NCBI GenBank assembly: GCA_013400115.1
Contig: VXBP01004148.1
Span: forward strand, 62,001-126,000
Direction: 5' to 3'
DNA from: Rhinopomastus cyanomelas
Lineage: Eukaryota; Chordata; Aves; Bucerotiformes; Rhinopomastidae
Length of the DNA stretch: 64,000 nt
Position 1 is the first letter of the stretch. Each line of letters opens with the position of its first letter. Position numbers and translations under genes: made by a program. Under the pieces are notes generated by a model. The model was not told the origin of the DNA, made no database searches, and saw only the letters and a program-made list of their open reading frames with translations. This document shows positions 9,896-21,285 of the stretch, piece by piece.

Positions 9896-12364
9896 CAGTG
9901 CTAAATTCTCAAGCTTTTATTTTTAACACATTTTAAAGTTTGAGGCAGGTGGTGGCCAGAGGACAGTGGTAACTGTTGAATGTCACCATTATGTGTCACC
10001 AGCTTGTATAAATTGCTTGTCCTAACCAACAGGTTGTAAAAGGACAAGAAAAATCGACAAAAACCTCTCCTTGAAATACCCAAACATCAAGTTATTTTAA
10101 TCCAGTCCCATGACAGGAGGGTATATGAGACACAGAGTACTGCCACACCAGATTCTTTGTATCTGGATTAGGTAGAATTATAGGAGATGCTACTGGGGAC
10201 TTCTTAAAATCCAAGTCCATTCTCATATATCAAACTTGAATTTTCTCATGGAAGTGAAGCCAAAGCGATGAAGAGGTGTAACTTCAGAAACTTCAACTAA
10301 CTCAGTTGTTTTTGCTGACCTTGTGACATTCCACTTTTTCTGATGAAGAACCTTTCCGCCTCCAGTACCCATCTCACTTGTTTAGTCTCTACTAAGAGGA
10401 GCAGTCTCTTGTGCTATGTGTTTTATGCCTGCAAAGGCAGCCAGCTGTGAAAAATTGAAGGGTTTTTTTTTTCCAAAACATTACTTTTATCTTCTGTGGC
10501 TTCACCCAATACTGCATAAATCGAGTCAGCTACGCAATTCCACTGGGATTTAAATTTTTCATGTGTTCATTAATAGTTTAGATACTTAATTATAAGGGTT
10601 TAAAAATACGCTATCCAAGTGTTTCTTTAGACTAAAAACATGCTCTAGTCTGGCTGCTTGAAAAGCACCACTGAACAGCCCTCAAAGACCAATTCAATGA
10701 TACTCTGCAAGACAAGAATTCTGAAAGAACAACATTGGGTAAAAATTTCATGGTCCTACAGAGGGTAAGAAGACAGAGAAAGCTGAATGAATGCAATAAC
10801 TTGTATTGCTGTAATTTTCACAACACTGCACCATCCAACACAGAGGATACCCACATGCTGAGCCGTTCTGCTCTCCAACACTGGCTGTCTGGGTGATGTT
10901 GCACAGGAACGAAATTTCTTTCCCCATTTTTCATATTAGCTTGCAACCTCCTCAGCACAATGACTTGCTTTCAGAATTCACCTAAAAAGGATGCTCAGGG
11001 AAGTTAACTCAAAATGAATTAAAAGTCTGATGTCACTGAGCATAACATTAAGTACAGGAAAGTCTCACAGAAATGTCTCAAAATCTTTAGATTGGCCTCC
11101 AGTCACCATCACTCATGCTTTCCCATTTGCCCTCTATGTACGTGCACCAGCGGATTTCCAACATAAAATGTTAATAAAAGGCTGGATGTACAAAATTACT
11201 GCTTTCTTAATTATTTATTATATCTTCTACTGCTGCAAGTAGTACAAAGAAACACAGAAAAAGATTATGTCTTAAGAACTAGGATCTGCAAAAATACCCC
11301 ATGTTAATATGCGGCAATCCAGCTGCAGCCTCTCCAATGGCCCCGGTGCTCCTCCGTTCTAGTTCATCTTTTGAAATACCTGAGACCAAGAACCCTACAA
11401 TGTACTGCCTTTCACAGACAAACCCTTAATATTCCCTCATCTCAGATAATATTTTGTCTAACAGCTTTTCATTTCAGTTGTAAATCTCAACATGATATTG
11501 TATAAAACTTGAATGAGTCTCATCCAAGAATCTGCTACTGTTTACTGGCTGAGATTTGCAGGTTCTTCCTTACGGGGGTGGGAGTTCGAGGAGAAAAGCT
11601 GGTTGAAAAAAGAAAACATAAGGGGAGGTGACACTTCTTTCTTGCTCATCCTACTGATACGACCATATATATGTAATCTGACTTAACTCCTCAGAGCCAC
11701 TATGTTCAGCTTCAGAAATTTCAAGGCAAACTTGCTTGATAGGTGCAGAATTTTCACTGCATCTAGTGAGTTGCAGCAATTAATGCAAAGTGAGCAAGCA
11801 GCTCTGTAAACCTGCTGACAGCTGTTTAATAGGAGAGGTAGCAAGTGGTGGACATGTCCTGGCAATGTGCTTAATGGCTACACAAACACCCAGCCATCAG
11901 CCTAAAGTGTTACTGGCACAAAATTATCTGGGAGATACAGAGCTCATTTACCAGAGGGACCTACAGCAATCCAGACGGCATCACACTGGGTAAAAGCTGT
12001 GAGAGGGAAAATGAGAAGCTGCATTTTTTCCAATGGGATGGCAATCTTGAATTTCACAAGTAATTTTATTTAGTCTTGTTGCTTCAGTGCACAAACTGTC
12101 GCCTCTGCTTTGCAAGGCAAATTCTCTTGTACAGTTTGTACAGCTTTGTCAGCTGCCTGCATCAAGCACACCACAAACTTGCTGGAACTAAAAGGAGATT
12201 CTCATGCTGATACCACTGCCACTAACTTATCTGCTTTTCAGACACCTCAGACCAAGACTGTCACAGAAAACAGTCTCTCTCTTTCTCTCTCATATTACGG
12301 CCATTTCAAAATGCAGAACTCAGCCACCGCCAGACCTATTGCAGTCACTGTCAAAAAAGTAAAC
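9896..12364. other. 2.5 kb unique sequence
   Basis: AT-rich DNA with short homopolymers (a T run near 10463-10472). Frames reach about 105 codons (12110-12427) but only overlap the next CR1 at their end. No exon recognised. Confidence 0.5.
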
Positions 12365-13312
12365 CCTCGTCAGCGGTGTCCCCCAGGGATCAGTACTGGG
12401 CCCAGTCACATTCCACATCTTTACTGATGACCTGCATGAGAAGATCAAGTCTACCCCTACTAAATTCACAGATGAACAAGTTGGGAGGGAGTGTCAATCT
12501 TCTGGAGGGGAGGAAGACGCTGCAGAGACATCTGGACAGGCTGGGTCAATGGGCAGAGAACAGGATGACGTTTAACAGGGCCAAGGGCAGGGTCCTACAC
12601 TTTGGCCACAAGAACCCCTGCAGCTACAGACTGAGGGATGAGTGGCTGAAGAGTGACCTGGCAGTACTGGTTGACAACCAGCTGGACAGGAGCCAGCAGA
12701 GTGCTCAGGTGGCGCAGAAGGCCAATGGCAACCTGGCTTGTATCAGCAATAGTGTGACCAGCAGGACTAGGGATGTAATTCTTCCCCTGTTCCGGGCACT
12801 GCTGAGGCGTCTCCTTGAGTACTGGGGGCAGTGCTGAACTTCTCACTTCAAGAAAGAGATTGAGGGGCTGGAGCAGGTCTAGAGGAGCAATGAGGCTGGG
12901 GAAGGGACTGGAGGGAAAGTCGATGAGGTTCTGATAAGGAGAGGCTAAAGGTGCTGAGGGTGTTTAGCCTGGAGAAGAGGAGACTGAGGGAGCACCACTC
13001 TGCAACTCCCTGAAAAGAGGTTGTAGTGAGGTGGAGGCTCTTCTCCCAGACAACCAGTGTCAGGACTAGAGAGCAGGGCCCGAAGCTGCCAGGGGAGTGT
13101 TAGGTTGTATGTTGCTTCACAGAAAAGAAGATCAGACCCTGGAATGGACTGACCAGGGCAGTGGTGGAGTCCCCATCCGTGGAGCTGTTAAAGGACAACC
13201 TGGCTGTGGTCCTTAGTGCCCTGGTCTGGCCTCCGTGGTGATGTTAGATCCTGGGGTGGGCTGGATGAGCTCAGAGGTCTTTTCCAGCCTCAATCATTCT
13301 GTGACTCTGTGA
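12365..13312 (+). mobile_element. CR1 from RT palm to 3' end
   Basis: A nearly 950-bp copy starting in the RT domain. GVPQGSVLGP (RT motif 4 region) lies at 12375-12404, then the region of the catalytic box, the LEGRKTLQRHLDRLGQWAENRM helix region, and the ORF2 C-terminus. It ends CATTCTGTGACTCTGTGAC. The 3' UTR (GGGGTGGGCTGGATGAGCTC) is a separate type from those at 5 and 9 kb. The C-terminal block after 13000 is disrupted. Confidence 0.92.
12375..12837 (+). pseudogene. CR1 reverse transcriptase remnant, dead active site
   Basis: In one frame (12375-12500) the palm domain reads GVPQGSVLGP, then an FTDDL phrase where FINDL is usual, then FTDE at 12465-12476 where CR1 has the catalytic FADD box. 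The second aspartate is glutamate and the alanine is threonine. The frame then shifts, and the next part (RHLDRLGQWAENRMTFNRAK and VLVDNQLDRSQQSAQVAQKA) continues in the frame of 12376-12837. It cannot encode a working RT. Confidence 0.85.
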
Positions 13313-14039
13313 CTTGTGCCAACTACTGGCATTGAGAATTAAAAAAAAAAAAAGCTACCAACAATGATAATAAAACCAAACCCAACAAACCAAAAGCAAA
13401 ATGCACACAGCACCATAAAATCTTACTTTGAGCTGAAGTATGAAAACACCCAAATCTTCCATCTGTTCATGCTGCATCTCACATTTCCCACCACAGAACA
13501 AACAATACTGAAGTGACCTGTGCATCTGCTACTTACTGTCTTCCTCCAGACCTTCTATTGCAACTAGCTGTGTACCAACAGACACAAAAAACTCTATCTG
13601 CACCAGCCAAAATGCTGAAACATTGTTCAACATAGAAATTCCCTCAACAATTTCCAACAACAATGTATTGAAAACAAGATGAAAGCATCTTCTCAAAACC
13701 TCATCTCTAAGAGAGCAATATCTCAATGTTCAGAAAACATCTCCTAGTAGCTGCAGCAGCTCTCACTGCTCATTCCTCAGCTGAGCAGCTCACACAGCAC
13801 CTTCACCTGCTCTGGTTAGTACCAGTGTATGACGAACCGCAACCGGAAAAAAGAAGCAATCTGAGTCGAGAACAAATACCTGACCCCCTCTCATCCCTAA
13901 GAGCCTTTCACACCACAACAATCGTGTTTATGTTGTTGGTTTTTTTTGACTCTGATCAGCATCAGACAGTTCCCAGACTACTGACACAACAGTAATGCTG
14001 AGGAGCCAACAACAGTGACTCCTTGGAATCAGAGTTCCA
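13313..14039. other. Unique sequence with A13 run
   Basis: A run of 13 A at 13341-13353 lies just past the CR1 end. Otherwise unique; the 89-codon frame 13726-13995 has no recognised similarity. Confidence 0.5.
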
Positions 14040-14553
14040 GGCCTCTCATTATAGGAAAGACACGGAGATGCTGGAACGTGTTCAGAGCAGAGCTACCACA
14101 CTCGTGAGGGGTTCAGAGAACAAGTCATATGAGGAGAGGCTGAGGGAGCTGGGTGTGTTTAGTTTGGAGAAGAGGAGGCTGAAGGGCGACCTCATTGCCC
14201 TCTACAACTACCTGAAAGGAGGTTGTAGAGAGGTGGGTGTTGGCCTCTTCTCCTTAGTAACTAATGACCAGGGAAAATGGTCTGAAGTTGAGGCAAGGGA
14301 GGTTTGCCTTGGATATTAGGAAGAAATTCTTTACAGAAAGAGTGGTGAGGCACTGGAACAGCCTTCCCAGGGAGGTGGTTGAGTCACCATCCCTGGAGGT
14401 GTTTAAGAAATGTGTAGATGTGGTGCTTCATGACCTGCTCTAGTGGCAGGCATGTAGGGGGTTATTTGTAGTTAGCTTTTTGTTGTTGTGGGTATGGTTG
14501 GACTCGGTGACCTAGGAGGTTCTTTCCAGCCATGATGATTCTGTGATTCTGTG
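14040..14553 (+). mobile_element. CR1 3' fragment with intact C-terminal block
   Basis: One frame at 14023-14319 carries EMLERVQSRATTLVRGSENK, then EERLRELGVFSLEKRRLKGD and LIALYNYLKGGCREV. After a frameshift near 14280 the rest of the ORF2 C-terminus follows. The 3' UTR phrase TTGGACTCGGTGACCTAGGA and the tail GATGATTCTGTGATTCTGTG match the copy ending at 53.74 kb. Confidence 0.93.
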
Positions 14554-15099
14554 AATTCATACAAAACTAAACCCAGGGTTTCAAGCATCTGTAGAAATGT
14601 AGAGACAGAATTTACAAGACAGTAATTTTCTGAGTGTCTGAGGCTTTTTGTGAAATCCACTAACTTAGTTTTGTTTGCTTCAGTAGTTTATGGGAAAGTT
14701 CTCTGACATTACATCCATTTCCTATAGCTGCAAACATACTTAATATCCATGAATACATATATATTCACAGAGTACGTAATATAATACCCATGAGTACTCA
14801 GATAGTACGTCAACACCCTTCCCTTTTTCTCCTTCCCCTCCATGCAGCTCATTCATCTTCCTAACAGCAAAACTTTAGGCAATGCTTCTATCTAGAAGAA
14901 AAGAGAAATTAGAAATTAAACCTTCCTGCTCCAGAGGGAATTCAGTTGCCACCAAGGGCCAAAAACCAGTCTCCCTTTGCTATCAGTTATTGGATGGTTG
15001 TGCATTTTATGGTCTAGATAATTTTTTGCTCTTTTTCTTAGTAAAAGTCCTGGATACCCCCCTACTCCAGACAAGATTCTGAATGTAATTTAGTTCAGT
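14554..15099. other. Unique sequence, no feature recognised
   Basis: AT-rich spacer; a TA-rich patch (14755-14790) is not a clear microsatellite. Confidence 0.5.
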
Positions 15100-15377
15100 G
15101 TAGTAATTTCCTCCCTACTCCTGCTGGCCACACTATTTCTGATACAGGCCAGGATGCCTTTAGCCTTCCAGGTCCTTTTCCATGCAGCATTCCAACCACA
15201 CACCCCAAGCCTGTGGTCTTCCATGGCATTACAATGATCCAAGATAAGGAATGAGCCCTCCCCTGAGATCTTATTACAAATGCAGGTCACCTGGTTATAG
15301 AAGGAGACCAGGTTAGTCAGGCAGGACCTGCCCTTCATAACCCCTGCTGACTGGGCCTGATCCTCTGGTTGTCCTGC
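15100..15377 (-). mobile_element. CR1 internal fragment, minus strand
   Basis: On the minus strand it begins (15377) with the RT phrase after LQDNQ.IRPSQ, continues as MKGRSCLTNLVSFYNQVTC, and near 15260-15150 passes through a segment I cannot place. It then resumes at KAKGILACIRNSVASRSREE. It therefore lacks the RT active site. There is no 3' UTR. Its 5' side abuts the 5' side of the plus-strand CR1 that follows. Confidence 0.75.
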
Positions 15378-15387
15378 AGGGGCGTGC

Positions 15388-16225
15388 TATAGGCCACCTG
15401 ACCAGCAGAAACAAGCTTTTGAGGCCCTTCACAGGCAGATAGTAGCGGCTTCCAGGTCACAGGCCCTGGTCCTCATGGGGGATTTCAATCACCCTGACAT
15501 CTGCTGGAGGGACAACACACCAAGGCACCAACAATCCAGGTTGTTCTTGGATTGCATAGATGACAACTTCCTCCTTCAAATGGTAGAGAAACCAACAAGA
15601 AAAGGTGCTATGCTGGACCTTGTTCTCACCAGCTGGGAAGGGCTGGTGACCAATGTGAGGCTCAGGGACAGCCTTGGCTGCAGTGACCATGAAGCCATTG
15701 AATTTCAGATTCTCAGGGTAAACAGGAGAAAGTGTTCTGAGCTTAAGTCCCTGGACTTTGGGCACGTAGACTTTGATCACTTCAGGGATCTGCTGGCCAA
15801 AGTATCATGGGATGAAGCCCTTGAGGGAAAAGGGGCCCAGGACAGCTGGTTAGTATTCAAGGATCACCTCCTCTGTGTCCAGGAGCAGTGTATACCAACA
15901 AAGAAGAAAGCAGGGAAGAATGCTAGGAGGCCTGCTTGGCTTAACAAGGAGCTCCTGGACACGCTGTCACACAAAAAGAAACTCTACAAGGAGTGGAAGG
16001 GAGGACAGCTAGAATGGGGGGTGTGTAAGGAAGCTGCCCAGACAGCTAGAGATCTGGTTAGAAAGGCCAAGGGACAGTTTGAATTGAACCTGGCCAGGGA
16101 GGTCAAAGGGAACACCAAGAATTTCTACAGTTATATTAGTGGTAAAAAGAAGTCTAGGGAAGGTGTGGACCTCCTCAGAAAGGAAACAGGTGATGTGGTT
16201 ACAAGCGACATGGAAAAGGCTGAGG
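15388..16225 (+). pseudogene. CR1 ORF2 endonuclease and linker remnant
   Basis: An uninterrupted frame reads from YRPPDQ through the APE-type endonuclease motifs GDFN (15478-15489) and SDHE (15682-15693), then the linker with RRPAWLNKELLD, LNLAREVKGNTKNFYSYI and DMEKAE. In APE-type LINE endonucleases these motifs carry the Asp/Asn and Asp/His active-site residues, which nick the target DNA. The N-terminal half of EN, with the catalytic Glu, is missing. About 280 codons without a stop suggest a fairly young copy. The usual ORF2 start is not present. Confidence 0.9.
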
Positions 16226-16612
16226 NNNNNNNNNNNNNNNNNNNNNNNNNNNNNNNNNNNNNNNNNNNNNNNNNNNNNNNNNNNNNNNNNNNNNNNNNNN
16301 NNNNNNNNNNNNNNNNNNNNNNNNNNNNNNNNNNNNNNNNNNNNNNNNNNNNNNNNNNNNNNNNNNNNNNNNNNNNNNNNNNNNNNNNNNNNNNNNNNNN
16401 NNNNNNNNNNNNNNNNNNNNNNNNNNNNNNNNNNNNNNNNNNNNNNNNNNNNNNNNNNNNNNNNNNNNNNNNNNNNNNNNNNNNNNNNNNNNNNNNNNNN
16501 NNNNNNNNNNNNNNNNNNNNNNNNNNNNNNNNNNNNNNNNNNNNNNNNNNNNNNNNNNNNNNNNNNNNNNNNNNNNNNNNNNNNNNNNNNNNNNNNNNNN
16601 NNNNNNNNNNNN
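16226..16612. other. Assembly gap, 387 N
   Basis: A run of 387 N inside CR1 ORF2. It is preceded by the end of the EN-RT linker and followed by the segment just after RT. Any translation across it is meaningless. Other copies here show that the missing part should be longer than 387 bp. Confidence 0.99.
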
Positions 16613-17240
16613 GCAGTGACTGGCTGGAGAGTAGCCTTGAGGAGAGGGACTTGGGGGTGCTTGTGGATGAAAAGCTCAACAGGAGCCAGCAGTGTGCACT
16701 TGCGGTCTGGAAGGCAAACCTGATCCTGGGCTGCATCAGGAGAAGTGTGGCCAGCAGGTCAAGGGAGATGATTCTCCACCCCCCTACTCTGCTCTGGTGA
16801 GACCCCACCTGGAGCACTGCATCCAGTTCTGGAGTCCTTATTACAAGAAGGATGTGGACGTACTGGAGCGAGTGCAGAGGAGGGCCATGAGGATGATCAG
16901 AGGGCCGGAGCACCTCTCCTATGAGGCCAGACTGAGGGAGTTGGGGCTGTTCAGTCTGGAGAAGAGGAGGCTCTGACATAACCTTATTGTGGCCTTCCAG
17001 TATCTGAAGGGGGCCTACTAAAAGGCTGGGGAGTGACTTTATAGGATGTCAGGTAGTGACAGGACTAGGGGGAATGGAGCAAAGCTGGAGATGGGTAGAT
17101 TTAGAGTGGATGTGAGGAGGAAGTTCTTCACTGTGAGAGCAGTGAGAGCCTGGAATGGGTTGCCCAGAAAAGTGGTGGAGGCCCTGTCCTTGGAGGTGTT
17201 TAAGACCAGGCTGGATGAGGCTCTGGCCAGCCTGATCTAG
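16613..17240 (+). pseudogene. CR1 ORF2 C-terminus, two frameshifts
   Basis: Three pieces in three frames: DLGVLVDEKLNRSQQ to ASRSREMIL (16615-16779), then ALVRPHLEHCIQFWSP to LRELGLFSLEKRRL (16792-16973), then SGSDRTRGNGAKLEMGRF to VFKTRLDEALASLI with a stop (17049-17240). The breaks are a C-run slip near 16780 and a stop at 16974. The C-terminal domain of ORF2 is complete apart from these. Confidence 0.92.
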
Positions 17241-17322
17241 GGTGGGGTGTCCCTGCCCATGGTAGGGTAGTTGTAACTGGATGATCCTGTGTTCCCTTCT
17301 TACCCTCACTGACTCTATGATT

Positions 17323-17405
17323 TGGTCTAGGTGATCCTACTGTGGCAGGGGTATTGGACTAGATGATCTTTTGAGGTCCATTCCAATCCCTAATAATTCT
17401 ATGAT
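17323..17405 (+). mobile_element. CR1 3' UTR fragment adjoining the previous copy
   Basis: An 80-bp 3' end (GGTATTGGACTAGATGATC ... TAATTCTATGATT) directly follows the tail of the preceding CR1 on the same strand. Its 3' UTR is of a different type (as at 38.5 and 56.2 kb), so it is a second insertion, not an extension of the first. Confidence 0.87.
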
Positions 17406-17924
17406 TTAGTTCTTGAAATCCTCCTGTTAGACCAGAAATAATAACAGACTCACTCTCTTTATGATTCAATAGTCTGGTACATTAGAACCACACAAGCATA
17501 AAGTCCTTCTGTGCTCAGTGCTAGGGTATGGCAACTGATTTATGGGTATGAGTATCTGGTCTTCAAAACGGACCAAACAATCTGTTTTTCCACTTCACTG
17601 AAAGTATTTGATAGATATGCTTAGCATTAACCATACATTTTGTTCAGCACAGCTAAAAGCAAGACCCAACTCTATGATCACTCTTTGGAGCTCCTGCCTT
17701 GCTTTGGGATTTACTGACAATGCCTGGTTCTCTCTTCACCACCACTGTACTCATCTTTCAGCTAATTAAAATTTCACTTATGAACAACAGCAGAACCACA
17801 CAGCTTTAGTTATTCTTAGCTTCTTTCAGCAATTCTTATCTGTTCAAATTTTTGTATTGTGCAATCAGTACAGCAAAGACAAGTATCATACACGAACTAC
17901 AGAAAAAAGTAGGTCTTAGTAGGT
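17406..17924. other. Unique sequence, no feature recognised
   Basis: AT-rich spacer between CR1 copies; no frame of note. Confidence 0.5.
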
Positions 17925-18475
17925 CAAGACAGGTTCTCCTCCCCCTCTACTCTGCCCTCATGAGGCTGTACCTGTAATGTTGTGTCCAGTTCAGGGCCCC
18001 TCAGTTCCAGAAGGACAAAGAACTACATGAGAGAACCCAGTGCTAAGTAACAAGGATGATGAAGGGAGTGGAGCATCTCCCTGATGAGGAAAGGCTGAGC
18101 GAGCTGGGTTTCTAGCTGAAGAAGAGACTGAGGGGTGACCTCATTAATGTTTGTAAATATGTGAAGGGTGTGTGTCAGGAGGATGAAGTCAGGGTCTGCT
18201 CCGGGATGTCCAGTGATAGGACAAGGGGCAGTGGGTGCAAACTGGAGCAGAGGAGGTTCTACGTAAACATAAGGAAAAACTTTTCCACTGTGAGGGTGAC
18301 AGAGCCCTGGCACAGGCTGCCCAGACAGGCTGTGAAGTCTCCTGCTCTGGAGACTTTCAAACCTCACCTGGACACAGCCTGGTGTGACTTGATCTAGGGG
18401 ATTCTGCTCTAGCAGGGGGGTTGGACTAGGTGATCTCTAGAGGTCCCTTCCAACCCCTAACTTCCAGTTATTCTG
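17925..18475 (+). mobile_element. CR1 3' fragment
   Basis: It begins at the RFSSPSTLPS-like block (LYSALM), passes the degraded RMMKGVEHLPDEERLSELGF block (stop at 18113) and GVCQEDEVRVCSGMSSDRTR (frame 18161-18397), and ends TTATTCTGTAA after the 3' UTR phrase TTGGACTAGGTGATCTCTAG. Only the last part of ORF2 keeps one frame to its natural stop at 18397. Confidence 0.92.
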
Positions 18476-20754
18476 TAAAAAACTTACGAGAAGTTCACAG
18501 CAGGAAAGGATGCAAAGGAGAATGCAAACCCCAAGCCAATATGGTGTACATAGGAATATCTAGGTACTAGATTCAAATGGTATAAAAGTAGTATAAGTGT
18601 AATGTAATCTGCTGTTCAAAACCAAAGTAAAATGTACAGTTTTAAATATAGTTTTACTATTGTCACAGTGGGAGAACTGCTTTGAAATATTCCTGCCTAT
18701 TTCTGCAGGTAAGATATTTACATAAAAAAGAATGAAAGCCAATGTCATTATTCTATGCTGAGATTCTCGGGGAAATAGGAATCTTTTTTCTTCCCTCACT
18801 GTTTCACTAAACAATTTTGTAAGGTACATTGACTACATATGAATCAAAGCTTCTAGAAGAGAAAACCTGTTGGTAGCTGGGACATAACGATCCCACACAG
18901 CAGAGTAAACGCATCCCAGAGATAAGAGCTAATAGACCTCGCTGCAGACATTTTCAGTTTTAATTGCCTAAGGCAACCAAAAATAGGTTATTTTCAAGAA
19001 CTGAAACTTAAAACCTTTAATAAAGCATCTGATAGAAATTACCTTGATTACAGCAACTCAACAGAGGTAAAGGGAAAGGTCTGTGTCAGGTTAACAAATT
19101 TCTACTAAGCATTTTACCAAATTGAGAAGAATCTGTTTAATAGAATCTGTGCGAGAGTCGATAATACTATTTTACAAATGTCTCCAGCATTATTATGCTG
19201 TCACTTCCCCTTTTATGTTTTCCCTCTCACCCTCAATCCACTCACTCACTGTCACATGCAATGGAGCTGATCAATTCTTATTTCACTACCAGCAAGAGAT
19301 GTATTTTCTGCTCACAACCCTTAAAGTAGTAGAGGACACATGTGACACCACGTTTAATGCATTTTCTGGACCCTTTTTAAACAGCTGCATGATAAACACA
19401 CTTATGAGCCTTTTGCCTAGAAAAGATTAAAATAAAATACATATTTTATTCTAAAATATGTCTATTATTACACATACAGCACAGAATACACCTGTAGAAC
19501 ATCCTTTTGCAGAAGTCCCCCCAGAATTAAAGAGATGAACTATGTTATATTGCCAAGTGTTTCATGTAAGTTAGAAATAAGTTTAAAAGGTATTTTACTG
19601 ATAAAACAAACATTCTCCCTGTGCTTTGCAGTAAGGATAGGTAACAAGAAAAGAGTATCCTCAATCGATGAATGAAACTTGAAAGGACTACATCTTCCTT
19701 GTATAAAATTAGGATAACTGGAAACATATCCAAAACAGAGGAGAAAATAAAAAACAGCATAAGAAATACCTCTCTATAATTGTGAGGGAAAGAGAGGTCA
19801 GTGTGTGAACACAGGTGATTCCACTCTTCCTTATCTACTCTAAGTCAGCCCCAACAGTCTAATATGATTGGAAAACAAGGAAGGTGTCTATGCAATCAAA
19901 TCATGCCAAGCAAACAGCCTCTGGAAAGAAGTTATGCTCAGAGTTAAAAGACAGTATGTTATTCCTTCAGAATAGAAATGGGAAGTTTTGATGGTTTGCT
20001 GCCTTCAGTGTTCTCAGCTACTCCAACCTACAGTTTCACAGGACAAGAATGCCTTTTACAGCCTTGGGAGAGCACCCTTCCTGAAAGCCACCTACGCTAA
20101 CTCTTGCACTTGTGTTTCTCTGATGGTTCCTTGTTTTGGTGCAGGCAAGAGAATATGGAAAACTTATTACAGGACCTACTGGTCAGAAAGAAAACAAAGA
20201 AATGCTTCTCTTTAAAGCAGCTTATGAATCCAAAATATGGCATGCATGGGCCCACTGGATCAAGAAACAGGCCTGATGGTCACATGCTTACATACTAGAG
20301 GAGCATTAGCTGACTGCACTTGTTCTCCTGCGCCTAATAGTGTCTTTGATGGTTTCTGTCCTTTGCTTTAACCTGCTTGATGTTTTTCCTAAATTACTCC
20401 TGTATAAGACAAAAGTTAAAAAGGAAGAGAGTAAACGCTACCACCGTTGATTAAGAGGGGATTCTCTGTAAGGTGGTGTGTAAGACCAATCATATGTTTG
20501 CAATCGCAACTCATCTTTAGTGAGCCATGCCGGAAGCGTGCCTTAAAAGCCCACATGAGCTCCACCTCGAGGGAGGAGAAAGCAAAACTCCTTCTTTGAA
20601 AAAAAACTAAACACCATTCTTCTCCTTTTTCATTGAAGTCTGTTTCCTTTCTCCATGCTACTTGTTCAGGATTACAATCCAAAATGAGATCAGCAGTTAT
20701 CAAACTAGACCAATGAAAAGAGCAGTCTCTAAGTAAGACAGCTTCATAGACTGA
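18476..20754. other. 2.3 kb unique sequence
   Basis: AT-rich, no repeat named. Frames up to 102 codons (19122-19430) with no recognised domain. Confidence 0.5.
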
Positions 20755-20886
20755 AGTGGAGACATCCCAAACCCACCTGGATGCAGCTCTAGGTGGTCCA
20801 ATCTAGGGGATCCTGCTCTGGGAGGAGGGTTGGACTTGATCTCTATAGGTCACTTCCAACCCCTGACATTCTGTGATTCTGTGATT
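20755..20886 (+). mobile_element. CR1 3' end fragment
   Basis: It opens in the last codons of ORF2 (TGGAGACATCCCAAACCCAC), continues with GGGTTGGACTTGATCTCTA and ends ATTCTGTGATTCTGTGATTT. Heavily 5'-truncated. Confidence 0.87.
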
Positions 20887-21285
20887 TCACCACCTTTTTA
20901 TTTTAAACACTTATCTTCTGCCCTATGGATGGAATTTGGGATATCTACTTCACTGGGCACTGCCAGAAGACAGGCTACAGATATGATTTCACCACCCGTC
21001 CTGGGAAGCTAGATAGAAGCTACTGAGAGAAAAATATTAAACATTTTCAAAAGAAAACACTTTTTTTGTATAGAGAAAAATACTTACTCCCAGCTAAGTA
21101 CATTCCAAGCATGAGCAGATCTGAAAGACATTAGGAGAAACTAAAACACCTTTGAAAACTTATTGTAAGAGTTAAATGGAAAGGCCCAGCCAATTTAACA
21201 CTGGACAGCATCAGTGCAGCTCATATTTACCATTTACACCTTCATGGGAGAAGACAGGGAGGAGGGAGAAGCATTATCAGGAATG
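20887..21285. other. Unique sequence before the duplicated block
   Basis: Nothing recognised. It ends where the 1306-bp duplicated unit begins. Confidence 0.5.

Larger units (their letters stand above)
15378..17322 (+). mobile_element. Longest CR1 in the window, interrupted by N gap
   Basis: It starts inside the EN domain (YRPPDQ at 15388-15405), runs through the EN C-terminus and the EN-RT linker to DMEKAE just before the 387-N gap, resumes at SDWLESS after it, and continues through the ORF2 C-terminus and 3' UTR to GACTCTATGATTTGG. Frameshifts occur at the C run near 16780 and at 16975. The gap falls where the RT domain should be. Confidence 0.95.

Noticed and set aside
15475..16800. 441-codon frame
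   Set aside because: It includes 387 N and is only open because N codons are not stops; the parts on each side are CR1 ORF2.
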